From Strigamia acuminata (taxonomy: Eukaryota > Arthropoda > Chilopoda > Geophilomorpha > Linotaeniidae), in the NCBI GenBank assembly GCA_949358305.1, contig CASHSZ010000129.1, positions 1 through 64,000 on the forward strand: a stretch of 64,000 nt of DNA, written 5' to 3'. How positions within the stretch are numbered: the first letter of the stretch is position 1; each line of letters starts with the position of its first letter. This document shows, piece after piece, positions 1 through 10,340 of this stretch. A program made the position numbers and the translations under genes. The notes below the pieces were generated by a model. The model was not told the DNA's origin. It searched no databases and was given only the letters and a program-made list of their open reading frames with translations.

Positions 1-3000
1 GTTTTAGAAACATCTAACCAATGATTTGGGAGAATAGACTTTGATCTCATCACAGTTGACTTAGCACAAACACCACAAGACCAATGTCTCTGAATGTTCA
101 GAAATAGTGTTTAAACCTTAGTAGAAGCCTTCAATGTAAGTTTTAGCAACATCCAAGCAATGATTTGGGAGAATAGACTTTTGATCTCATCACAGTTGAC
201 TTAGCACAAACACCACAAGACCAATGTCTCTGAACGTTCAGAAATAGTGTTTAAACCTTAGTAGAAGCCTTCAATATAAGTTTTAGCAACACCCAAGCAT
301 TAAATTTTGAAAAAAAAATTTTGAGCTTATTTCACATCGCAGTTGACTTAGCACAAACACCACAAGACTAATGTCTCTGAATGTTCAGAAATAGTGTTTA
401 AACCTTAGTAGAAGGCTCCAATGTAAGTTTTAGAAACATCCAACCAATGATTTGGGAGAATAGACTTTTGATCTCATCACAGTTGACTTAGCACAAACAC
501 CACAAGACCAATGTCTCTGAACGTTCAGAAATAGTGTTTAAACCTTAGTAGAAGGCTCCAATGTAAGTTTTAGAAACATCCAACCAATGATTTGGGAGAA
601 TAAACTTTTGATCTCATCACAGTTGACTTAGCACAAACACCACAAGACCAATGTCTCTGAATGTTCAGAAATAGTGATTAAACCTTAGTAGAAGCCTTCA
701 ATATAAGTTTTAGCAACACCCAAGCATTAAATTTTGAAAAAAAAATTTTGAGCTCATTTCACATCGCAGTTGACTTAGCACAAACACCACAAGACCAATG
801 TCTCTGAATGTTCAGAAATAGTGTTTAAACCTTAGTAGAAGGCTCCAATGTAAGTTTTAGAAACATCCAACCAATGATTTGGGAGAATAGACTTTTGATC
901 TCATCACAGTTGACTTAGCACAAACACCACAAGTCCAATGTCTCTGAATGTTTAGAAATAGTGTTTAAACCTTAGTAGAAGCCTTCAATATAAGTTTTAG
1001 CAACACCCAAGCAATAAATTTTGAAAAAAAAATTTTGAGCTTATTTCACATCGCAGTTGACTTAGCACAAACACCACAAGACCAATGTCTCTGAATGTTC
1101 AGAAATAGTGTTTAAACCTTAGTAGAAGGCTCCAATGTAAGTTTTAGAAACATCCAACCGATGATTTGGGCGAATAGACTTTTGATCTCATCACAGTTGA
1201 CTTAGCACAAACACCACAAGACCAATGTCTCTGAATATTCAGAAATAGTGTTTAAACCTTAGTAGAAGGCTCCAATGTAAGTTTTAGAAACATTCAACCG
1301 ATGATTTGGGAGAATAGACTTTTGATCTCATCACAGTTGACTTAGCACAAACACCACAAGACCAATGTCTCTGAATGTTCAGAAATAGTGTTTAAACCTT
1401 AGTAGAAGGCTCCAATGTAAGTTTTAGAAACATTCAACCGATGATTTGGGAGAATAGACTTTTGATCTCATCACAGTTGACTTAGCACAAACACCACAAG
1501 ACCAATGTCTCTGAATGTTCAGAAATAGTGTTTAAACCTTAGTAGAAGGCTCCAATGTAAGTTTTAGAAACATCCAACCAATGATTTGGGAGAATAGACT
1601 TTTGATCTCATCACAGTTGACTTAGCACAAACACCACAAGACCAATGTCTCTGAATGTTCAGAAATAGTGTTTAAACCTTAGTAGAAGGCTCCAATGTAA
1701 GTTTTAGAAACATCCAACCAATGATTTGGGAGAATAGACTTTGATCTCATCACAGTTGACTTAGCACAAACACCACAAGACCAATGTCTCTGAATGTTCA
1801 GAAATAGTGTTTAAACCTTAGTAGAAGCCTTCAATGTAAGTTTTAGCAACATCCAAGCAATGATTTGGGAGAATAGACTTTTGATCTCATCACAGTTGAC
1901 TTGAGACAAACACCACAAGTCCAATGTCTCTGAATGTTTAGAAATAGTGTTTAAACCTTAGTAGAAGCCTTCAATATAAGTTTTAGCAACACCCAAGCAA
2001 TAAATTTTGAAAAAAAAATTTTGAGCTTATTTCACATCGCAGTTGACTTAGCACAAACACCACAAGACCAATGTCTCTGAATGTTCAGAAATAGTGTTTA
2101 AACCTTAGTAGAAGGCTCCAATGTAAGTTTTAGAAACATCCAACCAATGATTTGGGAGAATAGACTTTTGATCTCATCACAGTTGACTTAGCACAAACAC
2201 CACAAGTCCAATGTCTCTGAATGTTTAGAAATAGTGTTTAAACCTTAGTAGAAGCCTTCAATATAAGTTTTAGCAACACCCAAGCAATAAATTTTGAAAA
2301 AAAAATTTTGAGCTTATTTCACATCGCAGTTGACTTAGCACAAACACCACAAGACCAATGTCTCTGAATGTTCAGAAATAGTGTTTAAACCTTAGTAGAA
2401 GGCTCCAATGTAAGTTTTAGAAACATCCAACCGATGATTTGGGCGAATAGACTTTTGATCTCATCACAGTTGACTTAGCACAAACACCACAAGACCAATG
2501 TCTCTGAATGTTCAGAAATAGTGTTTAAACCTTAGTAGAAGGCTCCAATGTAAGTTTTAGAAACATTCAACCGATGATTTGGGAGAATAGACTTTTGATC
2601 TCATCACAGTTGACTTAGCACAAACACCACAAAACCAATGTCTCTGAATGTTCAGAAATAGTGTTTAAACCTTAGTAGAAGGCTCCAATGTAAGTTTTAG
2701 AAACATTCAACCAATGATTTGGGAGAATAGACTTTTGATCTCATCACAGTTGACTTAGCACAAACACCACAAGACCAATGTCTCTGAATGTTCAGAAATA
2801 GTGTTTAAACCTTAGTAGAAGCCTTCAATGTAAGTTTTAGCAACATCCAAGCAATGATTTGGGAGAATAGACTTTTGATCTCATCACAGTTGACTTAGCA
2901 CAAACACCACAAGACCAATGTCTCTGAACGTTCAGAAATAGTGTTTAAACCTTAGTAGAAGCCTTCAATATAAGTTTTAGCAACACCCAAGCATTAAATT

Positions 3001-3245
3001 TTGAAAAAAAAATTTTGAGCTTATTTCACATCGCAGTTGACTTAGCACAAACACCACAAGACTAATGTCTCTGAATGTTCAGAAATAGTGTTTAAACCTT
3101 AGTAGAAGGCTCCAATGTAAGTTTTAGAAACATCCAACCAATGATTTAGGAGAATAGACTTTTGATCTCATCACAGTTGACTTAGCACAAACACCACAAG
3201 ACCAATGTCTCTGAACGTTCAGAAATAGTGTTTAAACCTTAGTAG
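1..3245. repeat. Satellite block 1 (140/147-bp monomers)
   Basis: This is a tandem array of about 23 monomers. Two length classes share one half, which runs from AGTTGACTTAGCAC through CTGAAYGTTCAG and GTTTAAAC to GTAAGTTTTAG. Class A (140 bp, or 139 bp where one T is missing from the AGACTTTTGATC stretch) continues through CCAACCAATGATTTGGGAG. Class B (147 bp) replaces that part with an A/T-rich stretch holding a run of nine A followed by TTTTGAG. A and B are interspersed irregularly. A third form (A') has the A body but the GCAACATCCAAGCAATG junction of B, so it looks like a recombinant. The array stops at the TSD GTAG (3242-3245) of the LTR element. No ORF or RNA gene is seen. Long homogeneous monomer arrays of this kind are typical of centromeric or pericentromeric heterochromatin; the location is inferred. 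Confidence 0.97.
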
Positions 3246-3542
3246 TGTTGCGAGCAAGAACGCAACAAAAAGGATCTGGAGATTTCACGTTGTTCATCTT
3301 CTGAAAGAAAGAAAAGGCTTTTTAATTTTGTTGTCAAGTTTAGATAGATTTTTAACACATATCTGACATGCCCAGTTGGTTTGCCGCTTTGTTGTCACGA
3401 TCCTGGTAGTTCAAGAGGGTTGTCACTTCGCCTGCCACACCTGGAATGTTTGAAAGTTGTGTTTTTAGTCTTTTGTAATTAATTTATGTGTCTTTTTCAC
3501 GTTTCTGAGTTATTTCTAGTATTTGTAAGTTCTCTCCTGTTT

Positions 3543-3608
3543 CCAGTTCACTTGCGAAGGAGATAGGCGTGCATCGGCAAGATGGCCGCCATAGCGCAAG
3601 TGAACTGG
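3543..3608 (+). promoter_or_regulatory. LTR stem-loop with YY1-like motif in the loop
   Basis: Two 14-base arms, CCAGTTCACTTGCG and its exact reverse complement, enclose a loop of about 38 bases holding AAGATGGCCGCCAT (3579-3592). AAGATGGC resembles the animal YY1 site. A second YY1-like site, CGCCATCTTGG, is at 3967-3977. The older solo LTR keeps the pairing despite base changes (30318-30404), which suggests selection on structure. Any role in transcription or RNA packaging is an inference. Confidence 0.5.
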
Positions 3609-4540
3609 GAGATGGGAAGAACCTGAAATAAGCACAATTGTAGTTTTTGGTGCTTATTTTGCTTGTGATTTAATTTATACTAACTTGTATTGGTGTTTAA
3701 GGTAGTCCACAGGTGTCTTGGGTCGCTGGATGGGCGTTGGACATCGTTTGTGAGCGTTTGCGAGCGTCGGGCGTGAGCGTACGCCTTGCGACGCCTCTCG
3801 TGGTCGTGTGGGTCCTGCAAATGAGTTGAATTGGTCGGGTTTCAATGCCCAAGCACTGGGAAAGCTGTACTGACCGTTCTAAGACGAAGATCCATCGTTG
3901 AGAAGGCCTGTGAGTCGCTCGCGACCTTGTTTGGCTCCATTCACGTCATTTTAGCAGTTGCATGGTCGCCATCTTGGATTTGGTGCTGCACTGTTGCCCT
4001 GTTATTATTTCTTTTGGGGTTTTGAGGAGACCTGGACATAGGGAATATTTACTAGTTATTGTTTGTATAAATTACCAATATTAAGGGTTGTTAATCTAAG
4101 CTTTTACCTTTGTTATTGTATGGTTGTTACGGGTTAAGGTTTGTGACACTTTGCGCCCTCTTTTGGTGGCAATTGGGGTTTGGGCTCAGCATTGTGTTTT
4201 GAGTGCAGTTAATGTTAGTTTTAGCCTTTGAATTATCTGTTAAGTTTAAGTGAAGTGCTGTTTGCACAGGTCATACTGTTTTCAAGGTGTTAGGTTAAGT
4301 TTTGCCTTTATTTATGTTAAGTTTGACATCTGTTGTCTATATACGGAAACCTTGTTGGCACTATTGTTATTATTCAAATCTGTATTGTTTGGTCACTGAC
4401 ATTTATTGTAATCAGGTGACCAGTTGTTAAGAGTAGGTTGCTAAAGAAGCAACTCAGTTGTTATCAGTTGTTAAGTATTAAAGCCAGTTGATGTTTTTCC
4501 TCCTTCTTTGGATAAATTATTCCTGGGTTTATTTTACTTC

Positions 4541-4546
4541 AATAAA
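4541..4546 (+). terminator. Polyadenylation signal in 5' LTR
   Basis: AATAAA lies in the last fifth of the LTR, followed by a TG-rich stretch (GATGACTTGTGAG), as expected at an R/U5 boundary. The matching copy in the 3' LTR is at 11636-11641. The solo LTR has lost the hexamer at the same position. It supports plus-strand transcription of the element. Confidence 0.5.
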
Positions 4547-7500
4547 CAGGATGACTTGTGAGTAGAGAGCTTTGCCTGCTCTCCTCCTCCCTGGGAGCAC
4601 AGAATTTCTACCCAGCAGCTAAAGAGGTTTTGCCAATCACTTCATCTAAATGCAGTTAGGCCTAGTTTCATGCAGTCAGGCCTAATCCTTCTTCAAGTTA
4701 GGCTTGGGCTCAGAGAAAGGATTTCAGCTTGTTTCATCAACCACTATACAGTCTCGGGCGGTTTCCAGAGTTTGGTGACCAATTCGCCAGTCCTCCCCTG
4801 TGAGATCCAAGGTTGTTTGCTACAGGGAGCTGTTTTTTGGTACCGTGATTCCAGGATTTCGTGCACGTGTGTACAGCGCGCATGGAAAAGAGGTCATTTG
4901 GATGTTCAGCAAGTGATTCAAGTGGGTTGGTGCGTGCCAGTTGGTTCGTTTGTACGGCTGGTTCCGTGAGCGGCCGGCATCAAGTGCGCACGCCAGAGAG
5001 TCACGTGAGAGCGGCCATTGACGTCCTGAGTCTGCCAAGTCAAACACAACGCAATGTGCAAGTTGAACAGCTACAGCCTGAAAGAAGAAGAACATTTTTA
5101 GTTATTAAAGTGTATTTTTGGTGGGCTGTTTTCTGGGTTTTTGATGTGTTCCTTCTGGGGGGAGGGGAAGTGTGCTTTTTTGTATTTAAGTTAGCGTTTA
5201 AGTTTTGCACTCCATATAACTGCTTAAAGCAGGGGAGTTTCTGTTTGAATTAAGTTAGAATTTAGTTTTGCCTTCCTGTTGTTGAGCTTGTCCAGGAGGT
5301 GTCAGTGTGGTGTGTACGAGTCAAGTCAAGCTGAGCGGGACAATGCAATTGTCTTCAAGGAGCTTGTGGTTGCAAGGTCGCATCATGTGGTTGGCACATC
5401 AGGACGATGAAGACGGCTGGACAGTTAGCGGTGCAAGCGGGTTGCTGGTCGGTGCAGACAAGTCAAAGGACAAGTCACGCTCCAGTCAACTGAGCATTAA
5501 CGCCAAGTCGTACGGGAAGGTGGACGCCTGCCGTCAGGGCAGAAAAGAAAGAAGACAAGCTTTGCTTTTATTAGTTTAGAAAGAAGTTTGTTAAGATTGA
5601 GAGTTTTATCCAGGTGCTTTTGCGGTGTTTGGTTTTTTGGTTTTGAAGTTGATACAGGCAGTTATGTTTAACGTTTTACTGTGTGAGCAGACTCGGTGCT
5701 TTGCGTGGGAGCGACCTGAGAGTATGGTCCCCTTGCTCAAGCAATTTGAGAAAGAGCCACGCTCCTGAATTTTCGAAATAAGTTTGGTTATAATATTTTG
5801 AAAGGCTGTAAGCACTTGGACACTTCTCTCAGTCTAAAATTTTGTTTGCTTGTGTTTGAAGTTCTTTCTAGCTTTAAGAGTTGATTAAGTTTTGAGGTCA
5901 GGTCTATTGTGAACTGTTAGGTTGACTGACGGCAGATTGGCCATGTTTGAGGCTGATGAGAAGCGGTCCCGCGCTTGTTTGCTTGTTCTTTCGGTTGTGG
6001 CAATCGAGTGGTCGCTCCTTCTCCCCTACTACACTCAGCCAGTTATATTGGGTTGCGTGGGAGAGTGGAGGCGAGGGATCCCGTCTCAATGGCCGCCGTG
6101 TTTGTCCGCCAGCCTTTCAGTGGACTGACCACATGGAAGAGTGCGTTTTGATTGTATTTTGGGGGACTTCCGTATTATTTAGTTGATTGTTTAAGCAGGT
6201 GTTAGTGTGTGAGGTTTTTCAGAAGAACCTGTGCGTGGGTTGAGATAAGATAAGCCACACTAGCTGTTTAATTAGAGAAAGCGGAAATTTAGGAATCAGT
6301 CCTCCATTCAGTCTCGTTTGTGATAAAAGGTTTTTGAGAAGTTACTGCTAAGAATTTGTAGATGTTCCCACTTCCAGCGTGTTGTACCTTTGTTTTAGTG
6401 CGTTCACAATTGGTTAGGAAGTTTGGATGCGTTACTGGGTTTGTCATTATTTTCTCGGTGTAAACCTTTTAGTTATAAGTTAGTTCAGAGTTTTGGGGAA
6501 AATTGCTTGTTAAGTTCGCAGCCACCAAGCGTCTTTGCGAGGGCGCTTGTAGATCAGTTGGGTGGGTACCCCCCTTTTTGGAAAGTTAGTTACTGCATGT
6601 TGGGGCTTGTTCAGGGTGAAACGATCGTCCATTAGGGTCAGTCTTTCAAATTCGAGACAATTGATGTTAGTAAGTGCAGTCTCCACCTTGCACATTGTGT
6701 GGTTGGAAGGGGTATAAGGGCGCTTAATTGATCAGATCAGGGTTGTAAGAGCATTTTTCGAGACTCCAAAGTTGTAGAATTAGATATTAGAGGTTAACAG
6801 TCTTTAAATTTATTTTTTATTGAAAGTTGTCTTTATAAGAAATAGAAAGTTACAGATTCGGGTTTTTTTTTGTGCGATTAGTTAACCTGCTTGTTCGAGC
6901 ACCCATTTGGCGCTTAGCCATTTGCGGTTGGCGGAGCAGAGTGCCGCGTTGACGAATGGAACAATGGTTGGTCAGCAAAGCCAGCGAGAGAGGTAGTGTT
7001 TGAGGATGTTTTAGAATTTCATTTTTGGAAAAAGAAACGCAGCACTTCTCTCTCTTTTGAAGACTTGTTGTTCCTGCGGTTTAAGTTAAGATAGTTTTCC
7101 GAATTTGTTTCTTAGGGAATTTAGTTGTAGCATAGTTAAGTAGTCCACTCACAATGGATTCCAGTGTTGTCCCACACTCAGTTCTTGGATACATTCTGGG
7201 ACTGGGGTTCAAAGAGCCAAGGCCTATTGCCTTGCAGTCAGAGTGGCAGTAGGAGAAGAGAGAGGACAATAAGCCCCGTTGGTTCGGATTAAGGTTAGAA
7301 AGAGCCAAAGAGAGATAAGTCTTATTTGTCAAAACAGAAAAGAGAGGTTGTTGAAGTACGCCGATAGGGCGGGGCATTCGTCAGTCAACCCTCAAATTCC
7401 CAAAGCTGCCTCGTGACGTTGCAATGTGTAACGTGATAAGCATGTGAGATCTCGTTACAAGAGTCGCGTTGGATAGGGAATTAGCATTAACATGTGAGTG

Positions 7501-7568
7501 TTGAGTTAACGGTCACTTGCATAGGTTCATTTTGCACTGCTAACCAAAGTCAGTCGAACTGAACAATA

Positions 7569-7746
7569 GAAAAAGGGCTTTAGTCGGTTAACAGTTGGTC
7601 CGTCGAACCCAGAGTTGGAAAAAATGGCTTTAGTCGGTTAACAGTTGGTCCGTCAAACCCGAAGAAAAAGGTTTTAGTTGGTTAACGGTGGCCCAACAAA
7701 CCCAAAGAAAAAGGTTTTAGTTGGTTAACGGTGGCCCAACAAACCC
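7569..7746 (+). repeat. Tandem hairpin array, type 1 (4 units, 43-50 bp)
   Basis: Four units share TAGTYGGTTAAC, then a GG-rich stretch, then CCG or CCA and AAACCC or GAACCC. The YGG blocks begin near 7584, 7634, 7678 and 7721. In units 3 and 4, GTTGG can pair with CCAAC. In units 1 and 2 the equivalent bases are GTCGG and CCGTC, so one stem position changed from C-G to T-A with pairing kept. Units are separated by A-rich linkers (GAAAAAG). The stem is short, so folding is plausible but not certain. Confidence 0.6.
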
Positions 7747-7767
7747 ATAGAAAAAGCATTTAGAGAG

Positions 7768-7952
7768 TCTTAAGCGGATGATAGTTAAGTCAGTCAGGCT
7801 TAAGCAATTAGATGGTCTTAAGCGGATGATAGTTCAGTCCGTCAGGCTTAAGCGAATAAGAGGTTTTTTAAGCGGATGATAGTTAAGTCCGTCAGGCTTA
7901 AGCGAATTAGAGGTTCTTAAGCGATTGATAGTTTAGTCTATCAGGCTTAAGC
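7768..7952 (+). repeat. Tandem hairpin array, type 2 (4 units, 48-50 bp)
   Basis: Four units each begin CTTAAGC (TTTAAGC in the third) and end GCTTAAG, an exact inverted pair, at 7769-7804, 7817-7852, 7867-7902 and 7916-7951. Inside, TGAT faces GTCA (one wobble pair) in units 1-3. In unit 4, TGATAG faces CTATCA perfectly. It directly follows the type 1 array. A further small hairpin, GCAC-TTTT-GTGC, lies just after the last unit. Together this forms a string of eight RNA-like hairpins inside an otherwise structureless interior. Confidence 0.7.
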
Positions 7953-10340
7953 AAGCACTTTTGTGCAAGCATTAGGGTTAGTGAAAGGTTAGGAGCCCAG
8001 AAGCAGAGTTCTTTCACTTTCTCGGTTGTTCTAGGACAGGGTACACTCGCCCTTAGTGACAAGGTGCGAGTCCAACAACCTTGATGTGAGAAAGGGCCAG
8101 GGATTCTATATTCTTTTCTCTTTTAGGCAGAGCCACGCGTTTTTTTTTTGGTTTAGTTTCGTATACTTACTCAAGGTGCATGGGGTAAAGTTCTTGAGGG
8201 TCCTCGTCAGTCGGGGCATGGTTTCGGTCTCGCGGGGGATGGAACGGAACTGTTTTTTGGGCGTGTCGGTTCTCTGGTGGACACTCGTGTTATTGGACCC
8301 AATACACGAGGAGCTAATCGGTTTTAGAGGGTGAACTTCATCACCATACTTTAATTCCTGTTGCTCACGTTCTCCTGAGCTTCTGAGCACTGTTCAACTT
8401 TCGGTCTTGTCCATTGCTCGTCCGAGATGGGCAGTAAACTTTGCCTTGGTACTTAGATTGTGCAAGGAAGTCTTCTCCTCCTTTGGATCCGGGTTTCTTT
8501 TTGCCTATGCATGAGATTGAGTCAGTTAATTCGTCAGATGCGTCAAGCATTGGGAGATGTGCGATCAAAGTTGAGTGGATCGCAACTTGTTTTCACGCCC
8601 CCTCCTACCCAAAGTTTTGAGCAGAGAAGCACAAGTGTTTTTGGCTGAACACAGGTGCACAAGTTTTTTTGGGGTTCATGAGAGAAAAGGGCAGAGGTTA
8701 GAAATGAAGAGTAAGTCGTGATTTCGAGTCCCCTTGGGCTAGCTTCCAATAGGAGAACGTAGAGGCGACGATATAGTAGAAATTAGTAATTAGCCTTTTT
8801 TGTTAGTGTTTGATTTCGGAGCTTTTTGCGACGAGTCTGACGGTCACACGACCATGGGGTTGAGGTTAGTGGCGTATCAGATACTCGCGGAAGTCTTCTG
8901 AGATAAAAGCTTAGTTAGTCAAAGGTTAGTTAATTCATAGTTTATACCTTTAAAAGGTGGGTTTCTCTCACAAAGAAATTCACAGATGTTGTTTTTTTTC
9001 GACCTTTTCTGGCTCCGGCATTAGTGGTTTAAACGCCGTGGCAGCATTCTTCTTCTGTCGGGAGGAAAATGGGTTATGATAGGAAGGAAGGTTTAGCTGA
9101 GATGTTAGCCAGAGAGAAGGTCGAATGAGGAGAAAGCATTGAGGATAATTCGCGGTGTCAGGGGATACCCCTAGTTTTTCGTTAAAAAAAAGGAATTATG
9201 TGTTGTGCGCTCTTAGATTCAAATTTTTGGCTTGTCTTGTGTTAGTTTAGCAGAGCCCTGCTTGTAGTGGAAAAAAATTGAGAAAAGATTTTGTACTACT
9301 AGTCGGGTGGGGCACGATTGAAGTTACTTGTCTTAAATTTAAGTGGCCGCTTCTCGTTGTGAGAGTTCTAGAGAGGTTTGAATGAAGATTTCACTAAGGG
9401 AGGGGTTTCGTTTTCTGCAATGTCAACAGGTAACTGTTTTTTAAAAAGTGAGCACAGTTTTCTTGATTTTTCAGGTGTAGTTAGACTGGGGGTGTGTTCT
9501 TTGACATTGCGTATTATTGGTTCCAATTGTTATTTTGGTTCATTACACAGTTTAGTTTAGTTCTTTCTAGTGGAAGATATTTAGTTTAAAGGAAATTGGG
9601 CACGAGTTTATCTTTGCAGTGAGTTGCCGCCTGAGTGGACGGTCGCTGGCTTGGCTGGTTGTTTATCATCAAGTCGTGAGTTGATCGCCTGTTTAGGTTG
9701 GTCGCTTGGCGTCCCAACGATGAATTGGTTGTTTTTTGCTTAGTTAGATAGGAATCTGCTTTAGCTTTCTGCGGCATTTTCGTTTCAGTTTGATGTCAAC
9801 TTTGGCAGGCTTCCTGAATGGATCAATGGCTGAGCTCAGGTGCTTGCGTAAGTCGGTGTCTTTAGGGGCGAATTTTGTCTGAGGATTCAAACTACCTCTT
9901 AAAGGAAGTGTATGAGAAGTCGGTTCGTTAGTTTAGCTTTAAGGTTATTTGTGGTTTAGTGGTGTCTTGTTGTTGACTGACCCCATTGGTTGGGGGTCTC
10001 AGTTTCCCAAAGTTGACTGCAGGTCAATCTCTATGGGAGAGACAAGCTCTTTTTTTTGTGATTGTTAGTCGTTTCTTTGTATTACGAGTTGCAGGTTAGA
10101 GTCCGGTTATTTTGCAGTATGTCTAGGATCTTCTCGTTTCAGGGGACCCGCTCCTGTTCATGTTAATGTATTGTTAACAGAAGAGTCAATATATTTTCGA
10201 TTTGGGAAAAGGGGTTCTATGATTCGTTGTGGATTCTTGCCAAGGGATATAGGCATGGTGAAAGTCAGTATGCTCGGTCTTTTCTTCATGAATGCGGTTC
10301 CTTCAGGGCGGCTGCTCTCTTCTTTTTTGGCCGGCAGCGA

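Larger units (their letters stand above)
3246..4824 (+). repeat. 5' LTR of the non-coding LTR element
   Basis: This 1,579-bp terminal repeat has TG...CA ends. It contains a perfect 14-bp inverted repeat (3543-3556 with 3595-3608), a CpG-rich patch near 3755-3800 that can form a nested hairpin (GCGTCG with CGACGC outside, GCGT with ACGC inside), a possible TATA box (TATAAA, 4066-4071) and a polyadenylation signal (AATAAA, 4541-4546). A 64-codon frame at 3831-4025 recurs at the same place in the 3' LTR. I regard it as chance because it has no recognisable features. Confidence 0.92.
4825..10340 (+). other. Non-coding interior of the LTR element
   Basis: This is 5.5 kb with no supportable gene. 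The longest frames are about 100-130 codons with no domain, hydrophobic segment or homologous neighbour, and they overlap on both strands. The plus strand is visibly rich in G and T, with many GTTAG and TTAGTT runs, giving a strong strand asymmetry. The first bases after the LTR include TGGTACC (4838-4844), 13 bases from the LTR edge. It could be a displaced primer-binding site but I cannot match it to a tRNA with confidence. The bases before 10341 are pyrimidine-rich and then GC-rich, not a polypurine tract. The only clear internal structure is the hairpin array at 7569-7952. Confidence 0.75.

Noticed and set aside
3831-4025. 64-codon frame repeated exactly at 10926-11120
   Set aside because: It lies inside the two LTRs and is duplicated with them. 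It has no motif, and the older solo LTR does not keep it as an ORF.
4774-4785. TTTGGTGACC resembling a tRNA-Trp primer site
   Set aside because: It lies inside the repeated LTR (also in the 3' and solo copies), and the match stops after eight bases.
4838-4855. Primer-binding site of the non-coding LTR element (TGGTACCGTG)
   Set aside because: It is 13 bases from the LTR and I cannot match it to a specific tRNA beyond the first bases. It is kept only as a possibility.
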